Below are positions 21,601-30,787 of a stretch of DNA of 32,883 bases, piece by piece; positions within the stretch are counted from its first letter, which is position 1, and each line of letters opens with the position of its first letter. Source of the DNA: Parachlorella kessleri. Lineage: Eukaryota > Chlorophyta > Trebouxiophyceae > Chlorellales > Chlorellaceae. The stretch is taken from assembly GCA_001598975.1 (NCBI GenBank), contig BBXU01000256.1, forward strand, positions 1-32,883, read 5' to 3'. Below the pieces are notes generated by a model. The model was not told the origin of the DNA and searched no databases. It was given only the letters and a program-made list of their open reading frames with translations. Made by a program: the position numbers and the translations under genes.

Positions 21601-22541
21601 TGTGTCCTTGCCTTTCATCTGACAAGTTCTAGAGCGTGGAAATCAGCAGGTCGGCCTCTGCTGCAGGTGCAAATGGCCAAGAGCCACGGCCTGCCCGCTG
21701 TGCGCCTCGCTGAGCTGGCGCCGCTGGAGGGCTGGCTGGCAAAGCATGGCCAGCAGCAGCCCCAGCGAACGCAGCAGGCACAGCAGGCACTCAGTGCCAG
21801 CCTGGCGAGGGAGCTCCTGGGCCCTTCGGCCACAACCGGTAGGGAGCCACGTGGGCTGTGTGTGCGCAAAATCTTGCTGTCTTGAAGGGCTGCGATGGTG
21901 GAGCCATCTCACTGCGCTATCCATTCTTTGATCAGTTGTCTATTTCAAATGTCTGAGCTACTACCAAGAGGTGGAGTGTGTAGCATCGTCTGAGCTGCTA
22001 GCCATGGCTGTCACCCACTAGTACCTTAGAGGTAAGCTTCTAAGATTGTATATGAGCCCGCTAATGCTTTGCAGGCCTGGGCGCCGTGGCCCTCCGGAGC
22101 ATTCACACCGAGTTTGACGGGGCGGTGGCCTGCCTGCGCGCCGCCACCGACGCCCTGCATGCTGCGCACGCTGCGCTGTCTGCTGTGCACACTGTGTCCG
22201 ACGACCCCGGAGCCACCATGGACCCAGCCGCTGCGCTGGCCAAGATACAGGCCGTGCTGGCTGCTGGGCACGCTGAGTCCAAGAGGAATGAAGGCACAGA
22301 CCTGGACCCAGACAACAGCACGAGCACGCGGAAAGACACTCCACTAGAGGAGGAGCATAACCCCAGTGGCAGCCCAAGCGTGGCAGCGTTAGGGGTGCTG
22401 CCGGGCACCCAGCGGGAGCCCCACTGGTTGCAGCAGGCAGGGCAGCTGGTGGCGGCAGTGCAGCACAAACTGGGGGAGTGGGAGGGCCTGGTACAGTCGC
22501 ACCAGTCACCGCACCGGGTGCTCAGGTGGGTGGGCGCCTAG
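14516..22541 (+). CDS. RGG-rich, LRR and PIN-domain protein
   Basis: Thirteen exons: 14516-14536, 14676-14838, 14992-15323, 15533-16748, 17152-17351, 17696-17836, 18272-19084, 19364-19402, 19779-19899, 20588-20715, 21231-21389, 21667-21838 and 22075-22541. All are GT-AG with matching phases, giving 1323 residues. Residues 1-120 are Gly/Arg/Ser-rich with RGRG and RGGR motifs. Residues 170-577 are Pro/Ala/Gln/Glu low complexity. Residues 578-720 are leucine-rich repeats of RNase-inhibitor type (LWLFDNQLGDEGARQVARML, LHLSHNRITVEGAAALL). A poly-Gln tract follows. Residues 925-1130 look like a PIN nuclease fold, with FPDTSAML (D932), VADSVAKQLDGLK and VLLLSGD (D1108). A C-terminal helical region follows. 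PIN domains cleave RNA in known families; Gln at 987 replaces the usual second acidic residue. Alternative end: an intron at 22526-22567 would move the stop to about 22614. The exon 7 donor (GGG|GTGGGG) is the weakest junction. Confidence 0.72.
16320..16640 (+). repeat. GCA/GAG-type coding microsatellites in exon 4
   Basis: A GCA run at about 16324-16346 (poly-Ala), GCAGGA units at about 16450-16482 (alternating Gln and Glu), and GGAGGA runs at 16590-16632 (acidic). They make an acidic Gln/Glu-rich stretch just before the LRR region and cause long open frames on the other strand that are not genes. Confidence 0.8.
17797..17985 (+). repeat. Tandem copies of the exon 6 end and its splice donor
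   Basis: The last bases of exon 6 with the donor (GTGTCACTGGAAACGCTGGTGAAGG...) are followed by about four degenerate copies of the same stretch of about 40 bases. Examples are GTATCACTAAAAAGGGTTGT, GTATTACTAGAAATGCTTGT twice, and GTGTCACTGGAAGCGCTTGT, several ending GAAGGTCAGTG or similar. The last copy, at 17950-17984, again has a full GTGAAGGTCAGTG donor. Confidence 0.8.
18566..18610 (+). repeat. CAG/CAA microsatellite (poly-Gln)
   Basis: A run of CAG codons continued by CAA, coding about 15 Gln residues in exon 7 between the LRR part and the PIN domain. Confidence 0.9.
19382..19452 (+). repeat. Duplicated exon 8 end and splice donor
   Basis: ACGCTGGATCCACAGGAGCA with GGTGAGCATC at the end of exon 8 is repeated at once as CGGCTGGATCCATAGGAGCA with GGTGGGCATC. 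The second copy has TAG in the frame of exon 8, so use of its donor would add a stop. Confidence 0.85.
19923..20008 (-). repeat. Dispersed repeat R1, copy g
   Basis: Reversed, degenerate copy in the intron after exon 9: GGGTGGTTGTGATGCGAAAC, then GAGCTGTGCAGGGCTGAATG and CTGAGGCTTGCCT on the plus strand, in the R1 block order. Confidence 0.6.
20326..20640 (+). repeat. Three copies of the exon 10 acceptor and 5' coding end
   Basis: The true exon 10 start at 20588 (CCGCAG|GCCTGGACTTTCTG, then CTGGCCACGCACGAGGGG) is preceded by a close copy at 20460 (ACGCAG|GGCTGGACTTCCTG, then CAGGCCACGCACGAGGGG). A weaker copy lies near 20328 (CCCCAGGACGTCCGGCTTGC, then GCTGGCCACACATGAAGC). Spacing is about 125-130 bases. 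Confidence 0.8.
21067..21103 (+). repeat. Interstitial telomere-like repeat
   Basis: CCTAAACCTAACTTTCAAAC and then CTAAACCCTAACCCTAG lie in the intron between exons 10 and 11. The CCCTAAA unit is the plant and green-algal telomere sequence. The block is short and imperfect. It is flanked by two copies of GTGAGCATGTGAG with GGTTGTCAT or GGTGGTCAT, at 21036-21062 and 21157-21182. Confidence 0.75.
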
Positions 22542-23227
22542 CACCTATCCCCCAACCCACCTACCAGGCTTCCAGAGGTGTCCTGCATGGGTCTCGGCTG
22601 GCAAGCAACCTGAGAGTGTGAAGTTGTGTCGGCATGGCAGACGGTGCTGACGTGGCTGCCAACAGTTGTGGCAGGTGCTGCCGGTGTTTGGACCTTTTCC
22701 TGTACCTTGATGTGTGGGTGTGTTCAGGGCACTGCCTGTCGGAGAAAGAGAATGGTATTACCATATAACCATATATGGGAATGGGCCTCTTAATGCACCC
22801 AATTATCACTGGGGTCAGAGACATGCACGCCACCAGGTGATGATAGCAAACGTAGAGTTTAAGCTTCGGAGTAGAGTTCTTTGGCCTCAGCAGGCCCATG
22901 ACCTTATGAGCTACTCCTGATGAGCCCACCTATGCTGGGCTGAGGGGATTTGACAGCTTTTGCGGTTGCCTTTTTAATGTTTGACACTGGCAAATATGTG
23001 TTACCAGAGCCCTCCATGCGCGCCCTTTTGGGAAAAGAACTGCAGCATGATCAGGTCGCAGTACCCTGTTGGACTAGAGCACGCATACCGCGGGTGCCGG
23101 GGCATCTTTTGCCTGCCGAATAGTTACATGCAAAGCGGTCCCCAGTTGAAAATAAAGTGAGGTATAGTCCAAAGACTGTCAGCTGTATTGGCAAGTCTAA
23201 AAACTATCCCTCACTGTTGTTGCATAG
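22542..23227. other. Convergent intergenic region
   Basis: About 690 bases between the stop codons of the LRR-PIN gene (+) and the glycosyltransferase gene (-). Apart from the minus-strand TGTAA at 23124-23128 and a possible short last exon of the LRR-PIN gene (22568-22614), I see no gene. The short open frames here have no recognisable features. Confidence 0.5.
23124..23128 (-). terminator. TGTAA poly(A) motif of the glycosyltransferase gene
   Basis: TTACA on the plus strand, that is TGTAA on the coding strand, 100 bases after the stop codon at 23228-23230. Confidence 0.55.
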
Positions 23228-26200
23228 CTATGCAAAAACCTTCCTATGCTGCTGTTCCAGCCCCGCTGATCTGCCCTTCAGGTGGGCCTGCACCCGCCGC
23301 CAGGCTATACCAGCCAGCACATCCAACCCCTGCTCTATAACAAGCTTCCTGGCCGCCCTGGCAGCTGCCTGCCCCTTGGCACTTCTGCCAGCTGTATCAT
23401 CATACGCCAGGCGCAGCACAGCGGCCAGGGCTTGGGGGTCCACCTGTAGACAGACATCCGCATGCTGGCCGCCTTGGGGCGTGGCTCGCACCTGCTGTGC
23501 CTGCTGCGGCTGCCCCTGCCGCCAAGACTGCTGCAGCAGCTGCTGCTGTTGCCCCGGGTCTGTAGGTGCGCCTAGCACACTGCCCACCTCAGCTGCCCCA
23601 GTCTCCACCGTGGCACTGTTGCAGCTGCCCCAGCTGGATGGTATCAGATACCCCTCCCTTCCCGTAAGCCAGTCGGCAGCAGGTCCCTCCTCAGCGGTGA
23701 TCACGGGCTTGCCACAGGACATGGCCAAGAGGAGGTCTGGGAGGGAGGGCACCCCTGACAGCATGGGCTCCACCACGACGTCGGCTGCTGCCACTACCCG
23801 CTTTGCCTGCTGGCCAAAGCTGAGGCGTTGGGGGATAAGGAGCACGTGGGGGCTGCCTGGCTGCGCTTGGAAGTCGGCCACCTGCACTCAAAAACACCAG
23901 GCAGCTTTTCGACCCCAGCGTTGTGCTGCCAATCTGCTGGATCACGAATGCTGAATCAGAAGGGCTGTTAAGGCATATCTTGCATCTAGACCTGCTTGCA
24001 CAGGTCTCCCCTGCCTCACCTCCGTGCACACCACCATCCACTCTCAGCACACCCACGCCCCACTCCCCCTGACACCCACCCCCTGCACCCCTGAACACTT
24101 CCTGTCTCACCTTGGCCACCAGTCGCCCCAGGCGCTCAGCATGCTGCAGCCGCTCCCCGGGTGGCGCATGCAGCACCAGGGTTATGTCATCCTGCGCCCT
24201 GAAGGCCAGCCCAAACGCCTCCAGCAGTAGTTCTGCCCCCTGGTGCGCCTCAGGGGTGCCGCGGTGGAAGAACAGGAAGCTCTTGGCTCCCTCCAAGGCG
24301 TCTGGTCGGGGATTAGGTTGGCTGAGAAAGTCTGCAGGATAGAGGTCCTTGGGGGCGAACCCAGCAGGCATAGCACGGACCTGCGATCGCACTGCATGGG
24401 AGCGTGTGACTAACACACGCGGCGGTGCATTGAAAGCCGTGAGCGAGGGGTGTGCAGGGGTGGCTGGGTATCAGAGAACCACGAAGGGTATAGACCTAAG
24501 TGGCCAGTTCACATAGGAGGGGAAAGCAACTCCCTGCAGGCAGACCCCAAGCGCTAACCTTGCCGCAAGGAGGCAAGAGCATGTGCTGCATGAGAGCAGG
24601 CTTGCCGAAGCAGCGCAGCCAACCAAGCAACTACACGCTAGATGCGCACCTGCGATGCCGCCGCCCCCATGCGCAGCAATGCCGCCCTGTGGAAGGCTGT
24701 AGGCACCCAGACTTCAGCTGCATGCGCCATCACCCTGCTCAGCTGGCTGCTGTTGACCGCCCCCTGCCAGCTGATGTACGGAATCCATGTCTGTGTGGCA
24801 GCGGGCTGTATGTACTCCAACCTGGAGCAGACAGGCTGACAGACAGTGTCCCAGAAGGCTATTGAGTAGGTCGTTGGCAAGGCACTTAGCGCTTGTCTAC
24901 CTAGCACCTCTGTCAGCGAGCTTTCGTGGCAGTCATTTAATCATTCATTTCACATGAACACGCCGCGGCTCTGGTCCCTGGCCAAAGCCCGCCTCAAGCG
25001 CTCACATGGCATGCTGCGCGACTACATGAGAGTTTCATCACAAGCTGCCAGCACCTGCCATGTGTGATAGCCACATCGGTGGGCAGGCTGTTCCTGTAAT
25101 TGGTGTCCACCAGATGCTGGTCTGGATCCACTCCTGCCCTAGCAAGATTCCTGCCCTCATGGGGGTCATCGGGGCTGGTGGGAAGGTGCCGCAGGAATAT
25201 GCTGGCGGTGGCATTGTGACCCTCCTTCAGCCACCTGCACCCATCCCCACAGGGCAAGTGAGCTTTGGCCCCCAGGCAAGGCTTGACGACCGTCTTGCCT
25301 GCAATGCCCCGAAACCAGCCGAGAGAAAAGGCCCTGGGGAATCAACATCAACATTTCACCACGGCCCCCTGCCAGGAAGCCTCAGTGGAGCGGAGCTTAG
25401 TAACACAGCAGTACCAACACTGCTAGGAGCTGGCACTTTACCGCATGCCGTACCTCGACACGACAGCTGTGGCCACCTTGTATGGTGAGTCATCCAGCCC
25501 AAACAGCTGCCCCTCCCATTTGACCACGGGCCTCCAGCTAGGCGCAGCAGCTGCCCAGCGTGGCTGCACCGCCCCCTGCTGAGTGCCCAGGCCCCTCCCC
25601 AGCCAGGTGTGGATCTGCTGGGCCGCATGGGGAATGACGGCCAGCAGGGAGTGGCAATCCTGGGAGCCGTAGCTGATGTACAGGCTGTCATTGGCCAGGA
25701 GAAGGCCGGAGGCAAATTGGACATCAGACCAAGGGAGTTTCGAAGTTGGCGAGGCTGGGGGCTCGGGCAGCCTGCAATGAAGCAAACGCAATGGCGACAT
25801 GAGGTGCCTGCGTGCCTGCGTGCATGCATGCATGTGCGAGTGCCTGTGCTGAAGATAGGACTGAAGGCATCTTCGCAGTTGCCTGCCAACTCCCCAGCCG
25901 CAAACTGGCAACTGCAGGATGTCCATGTGTCTCCACTGCACCAGCTTTACTCTGGACAATAACCATAGTGCAACCTTTGAAAGTCCCGCGCCAGCTGTCC
26001 TGTTCAGCCCAGCCACAAACCCAGCCACACAAGCTTGGACAGTGCACCGGACCCCTGACCAGGTACATGGGCAGGTTCTCGCTTGGAATCTGACCGTCCT
26101 TGCCTGAAAGCTTCTGAGAGCCAGGCAGTCTCAAAGCCCCCCTCCACGCTGGGTTGAACCATCAGGAAGTGGTGGGAGTAGATGCGGCCATATTCGTAGT

Positions 26201-26632
26201 CGTCACCGTGGTGCACAATGCTGCAGTAGGAATAACCATGCCTGAGAGAGCGACCTTAGGCGGCAAGGCCTTGCAGACACAGCGTGGACAGCACAGCTAC
26301 AGAGCTCAATGCGCACACCTCAGCACGCCTTGCGTGCTTACCACTCAGCGCTGTGGTGTCTGACTGGCACCACCCGCAGCAGCCTCCACACGCCGCTTTG
26401 TCAGATTCAGTGGACCCTACCGCCCACCCACAAATGCCACCATAGCCACGTGTGATGGGAAGCCTCCGCTCACCTCAGAAACTTGTCGGGCATGACTTCC
26501 ACGAAGGGTGAGCCGCCATGCAGGTGCCGCCCGCCAAGCACAGCCGCAAAGGCCGCATCCAGGCTATGTAGTTTGGCCTCAGGGTCTGGCTGAGCCAGCC
26601 TCAGGTGACTGCCGCTGCTACTACCACTGTGA

Positions 26633-26677
<45 letters not shown>

Positions 26678-29600
26678 TTACTGCTGCTGCCGGCACTACT
26701 ATGACTGCTTCTGCTGCTGCTTCCGACAGCACCGCTGCTGCTGCTGTCCCCGGCTCCTGCCCTAGGCGTGGGGTTGATACGAAGGTCCTCAGGCCCCAGG
26801 CCGGCCTCCCGGCTGACTAGCTCACAGCGCCCCGTCTCCAGGTCTGGTTTCATAACTGTCAGCGGCTGCGCATGGGTGACGAAGTACAGCGAGCCGGCTG
26901 CTATGAGCGGCATCCAGTTCTTGTGGACCTGCATGCACCAAAGGTCAGCAGTGGCTTGCTATGAGCGGCATCCGATTCCCAGGGATCTGCATGCTCCAAG
27001 GGTCAGCTGCCTGCCTGCTATGAGCGGCATTCGATCCCAGGGATCTGCACCACCCCATGCAGATCTGGTCACTGGGCGCTCTACAACTAACTGGTGCGAG
27101 GCACTTTTCAGACACTCTCGGCAGAACCCACAAGCACAGGAGCATGAGATTTATCACCAAACTCACATACAGCCTTGCTGTGCCACAGCCCGCATGAGCC
27201 AGAACATTGTTCCCATCTCCCCTTTGCTGCAGATGAGCTTTTCTGATTAAGTTACCTTATCACGGAGCTGAGGGCAGGTGATGACAGTGACCTTATCAGC
27301 GGTGCGCAGTTCAGGGTCCAGCCTGGCCACAAACATGTGGCTGCTCCTGCCCGCTTCTGGCATGAACCACCGCAGCGCATGGGGCCGCCAGGTGTTGTGC
27401 CTGCATGACAGAACCCGGGACACAGGCAGGGTCCGGTAATTTAGCAACAAAACAAGAACCCTTGGGAGTGGGTTTAGTTCGCTGGAAGCAATACATAAGT
27501 CTGACCTGCTGGCAGGTTGTGCGTGCTTGCACTGCCCGCTGCCCCACCTTAGTGTATGGTTGAGGCGGTAGAAAAACGTCAGCACGTGCAGCCGGCCCTC
27601 GAGCTCAAACGCTCGGGGGTCTTCGAAGCCGCTGATGTCTGTGGGTGGCAGGCCCGGCATCCGGGCTGCCACAGCTGACACATCAACGGTCAAGTACCTG
27701 CAGGCATGGGGGTCTTGCAGAACATTAGCAGGGGGCAACGCAGCTGCACGGTGGGACTGACTGGCTCAACAGCCCAAGGTTTATCTGTCACACTAGCCTA
27801 ATATCAATGAGGGGGCACCCTGTGCTCACTCAGTGGCTTGGCATGCCTGGCTACATCGTACCCGCCATTACACCCGCCCCATTGGCCACACACCGGCATT
27901 CTGCTTGCAGCGGGGTAATGCCGTCTGGGCCTCCCAGCGGGCACAGCAGCAGGTGGTTACTAATGTAGGAGTAATCTCCCTCCTGCTCAAACAGCCGGGG
28001 GGACCCCTGCACTTGAATCACATTTAGGGCTGCATTGAGAGCACCTACATCTTTAGTGGAGAATCGGAGTTTCAACCAAGTACTCCGCCTGCGGGTGATA
28101 CCACACCTCCACAGAAAGAAAGAACGACTATTGGGGCCGGATCCATGCGATCAACGACTGCAAGCAAAGGTGTGCTCCAATCTTTCTTGCACCGCCTCCC
28201 GCGATGACCTCCCCCCTACAAGAGTTTTCCAGCTATATGGGCCAACAGACGCTTGTGCGCCAGTCCAGCTTATCAGCTACAGCTGCTGCACGGATGCACA
28301 TGCAACACCCACCTGGCACAACCATAACACCCGCTGTGAAGCACACCATTCACAACGATAGCCACACATCCACGACACCACGCGCCCCTACATGACTACA
28401 ACACCACCCACAGAAGGGAGAGGGACGACACCTACTGGCTCAGATCTCAGGCAAGCCTCAGCCGCACTCTGCATCCAGTCCTTGAGTACAGCCCAGCTCT
28501 CGCTCCCTGTTCGCACTGCCTGCCACCCATACTAATAACCACACACCCACAACCCCACACGCCCCTACACGAGGACAACACCACCCACAGAACAGAACCA
28601 CCCACCTCCTCCTCCTTTCTGCAGTTGGTGGCGTTGCTGACCCGGGCCAGCACCCACAGCGTGCCCTGGTGAGACACTAGGGTCGGGTTGAAGGCGCGGT
28701 AGCGGTACTGATGCAGGGTGGCTGACACATACTGCTGCAAGGCCTCGTCAAAGCCTTGGAGTACAGAAGCCTCCTTGAGCTCTCTGCAAACGGCCAGAGG
28801 CGCACCCCAAGGCAAACAATCATTCAATTACGCTTCCCACAGCAGCAGCAAAGCATGTGCCGTAGATGCGTCGCAAGCAACCAAGCAGCACCAAAGCGGC
28901 ATGAAAGCCTGCCCGCCAGAGCAAGGGCTTAATCTAGCACCCCCGGTGTCAAGCGCAAGCAATCCCCCTGCACCACCCGGCTGGAAGCAAGCAGTTTTTG
29001 CATCAGGACTCTGGTTCGCCCCAGGACACAACCGCATCTAACCCTGCCAGTACAGGTCACCCCTACCTCTCCACAGTTTGGCATTGCCTGCCACCACCAA
29101 CAGGTTTATCGCCCATGCTCAGCCTGCCCTGCACGCTTTGGGCGTCGCTTGTTCATACCCGCAGTACCCCGCCCGTCCATACATGCAGTACCCTGGCTGT
29201 TCATACCTGCAGTACCCCGAGGGTCCACACACATCGCAGGCCATGCCCTGGGGGGTCGAGACAATGGGGCTCAGCCCCGTAGGACACAGTTGCTGAGGCT
29301 CCGTACCAGCCTCAAGGCAGCGAGGCAGCTGCTGTTCCCGAGCATCCTCCGCAGCTGCCTGGCTGCTGTACGTCTCGCACCCCCTCCGCACAAATGCCAC
29401 TGTTGTGGGGCTATGTAAGCTCGTCCGCAGGGTTGGCATGGGGCCCTCCCGAGCAGCTTCTGGCTCTGTTGACATCCTGTTAGTCATCCATGTTGTGGAC
29501 CCGGAGCAAAGCAGGGTGCTGCCTGTGGTTGTGTCATACAAAACCCATGTGCATTGTCGGTGACCGAGGCAAGCCTGCAGGCAGAATGCAGAAATGCATG

Positions 29601-30208
29601 AACTTCGTGGGAAGTATTGATGACAGGGTTGCAAAGAGGAGCACACCCAGCGCCATGCCGAGCTGGGTCCTTAATAAAAAGACACAGAGCATAGCGTGCA
29701 GTTCTCACCTGGAGAGCCGTCTGCAGACTGGGGAAGGCCCTTGGGGGCCCCACAGGCTGACTACACTTTTGGAGGCTGCCAGATTTCAGATGCCTGAAAT
29801 GGTGCTGGACCTCGGGGAAAAGGTGTTGCTCTGCAAGGTACATGTGGAGAACAGGGCAGCTTGTGCAAGGGCGAGGACGCCTCTTGCAGGTTTGCTTCCA
29901 CCAGCATGGGGCAGCAATCTCCGACGTAACCATGTGTGGTGCAGCGACTTCTGCACAGGCCCACCTGTTTCATTTTGAAGGAGTGAGTGGCGCAAGCTGC
30001 CCACTAGGGTCTCTACACCATGGCCTGGTCTCTGCCGCTGCTGCTGCTGCTGCTGGCTGGGCAGGCCTGCTTCCACCGGAGGCTGCTCCAGCGCCTGAAA
30101 CACCATAGAGGTGCCCGCGGCCAGCAGCAGCACCCATGGCAAGAGCCTGCGTAGCCTCACTGCCACAGCAGCCCTGCTGGGGCCCGCGGCCGAGGCGGGG
30201 GCCTTCAT
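23228..30208 (-). CDS. Type II membrane protein: GH130/GT108-like propeller fused to GT4 glycosyltransferase
   Basis: Thirteen exons in transcript order: 30208-29965, 29522-29207, 28783-28589, 28088-27894, 27697-27548, 27400-27256, 26928-26474, 26220-26104, 25771-25454, 25234-25055, 24821-24650, 24380-24111 and 23881-23228. Phases agree at every join, giving 1136 residues. Residues 18-42 have basic residues and then a membrane segment (LLPWVLLLAAGTSMVF), a Golgi-type signal anchor. A Cys-rich segment lies at 82-190. Residues 215-660 match a five-bladed propeller of the GH130/GT108 type (FNPTLVSHQGTLWVLAR, GFEDPRAFELEGRLHV, HKNWMPL, HGGSPFVEV, FASGLLL). A Ser-rich insert sits in the middle. 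Residues 690-1070 are a GT4/GT-B fold (VVKWEGQLFGLDDSP, AAEVWVPTAFHRAALL, FFHRGTPEAHQG, LAMSCGKPVITAEEG). It probably builds glycoprotein or cell-wall glycans in the Golgi; donor and acceptor are unknown. The exon 1/2 border and the exon 3 donor are the least certain, and the exon 8/9 intron starts with GC. Confidence 0.8.
26590..26755. repeat. Coding GCT/AGC microsatellite (poly-Ser insert)
   Basis: A run of CTG/GCT triplets, densest at 26633-26690, read on the minus strand as Ser codons. It inserts a Ser/Gly/Asn-rich loop of roughly 55 residues between the LYFVTHAQP strand and the HGGSPF strand of the propeller. Confidence 0.85.
26895..27052. repeat. Tandem copies of an intron-exon junction (exon 7 acceptor)
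   Basis: Three units of about 62 bases. CTGCTATGAGCGGCATCCAG followed by GACCTGCATGCACCAAAGGT is repeated as TGCTATGAGCGGCATCCGAT with ATCTGCATGCTCCAAGGGTC, then as TGCTATGAGCGGCATTCGAT with ATCTGCACC. The leftmost unit holds the real acceptor of glycosyltransferase exon 7 (26928) and its first coding bases. The other two lie in the intron and keep a TGCAG at the matching place, but lack GTCCACAAG. Confidence 0.85.
28345..28600. repeat. Direct repeats around an R1 element
   Basis: GCGCCCCTACATGACTACAA with CACCACCCACAGAA at 28381-28415 recurs as ACGCCCCTACACGAGGACAA with CACCACCCACAGAA at 28559-28592. An R1 copy (28437-28535) lies between. The repeats are far longer than a transposition target duplication, so a local segmental duplication is more likely. 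Confidence 0.7.
28437..28535 (+). repeat. Dispersed repeat R1, copy h
   Basis: ACTGGCTCAGATCTCAGGCA, AGCCTCAGCCGCACTCTGCA, then GCCCAGCTCTCGCTCCCTGT and CTGCCTGCCACCCATACT. A well preserved copy in the intron after glycosyltransferase exon 3. Confidence 0.75.
29150..29236. repeat. 24-bp tandem repeat over a splice donor
   Basis: Units of 24 bases on the plus strand: GTTCATACCCGCAGTACCCC, GTCCATACATGCAGTACCCT, GTTCATACCTGCAGTACCCC, then a decayed GTCCACACACATCGC. On the coding strand each unit reads like GGGTACTGCAGGTATGAAC. The unit with TGCAG|GTATGA at 29207 has the phase needed for exon 3. The next ones offer TGCATGTATGG and TGCGGGTATGA. Confidence 0.8.
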
Positions 30209-30787
30209 CTTGGCAGCCGCCGAGGATCAATGCAAGGGGTGCCCAGCAGCAGGCCTGCTGGAGCTGTTGGCGGTCACTGCAAGGAAGGTATATAGGACAG
30301 ATCTTTGGATATGGACGAGGGCTTCACTGACAATGAGTTTGTACGGTCCTAAAAACCAGGGTGGGACCTTACGTGCATAAACTCGGGGCTTCGCCATCGC
30401 CCGCTTTGATGTTGTTTATGCTTGATCACAGGGTGAACAACGAACCCAGCTCGTACGGCTGATCGGGAAGTCTGCCCTCGTCAAAAGAACCCCCGACAAC
30501 ACCCCAGTGTCACAGGCGCCAGGCATAGAAGTAACGAGCTTAAGACCTCAAATAACAATTCAAGATGTGGCAAGTTCAGTCCGCAAGCAGATATTTGGCG
30601 TTGTAGCGGTTAGGTGGCCGATTAAACGCCAGGCTCCTGGCGCGCTGTAGTCACGATTTGTAAACAGGAGGTCCGCAAAAGTTGTGGCGATCCAGGGCCA
30701 GATGCAGCTCTGCTTACTTTGCAAGCTCGCGTGCTGGGTAGGTTTCCGTGTAAACTTTCTGCCACAGCCTCAACCCGAAAGGATACC
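30209..30787. promoter_or_regulatory. Divergent promoter region
   Basis: About 580 bases between the start codons of the glycosyltransferase gene (-) and the ATG18/WIPI-like gene (+). It must hold both promoters and leaders. I find no convincing TATA box or other named element. CGTACGGCTGATCGG near 30450 and the TTAGGTGG patch near 30610 are not part of any feature I know. Confidence 0.45.

Noticed and set aside
22714..22920. Short open frame in the convergent spacer
   Set aside because: No domain, no splice partner, and no better than other chance frames.
23157..23954. Cys-rich plus-strand frame of 265 codons
   Set aside because: Lies opposite the last glycosyltransferase exon, whose minus-strand reading has a clear GT4 pattern.
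26895..27052. Regular repeats considered as a CRISPR array
   Set aside because: Only three decayed units without spacers, lying over an exon border in a eukaryotic gene.
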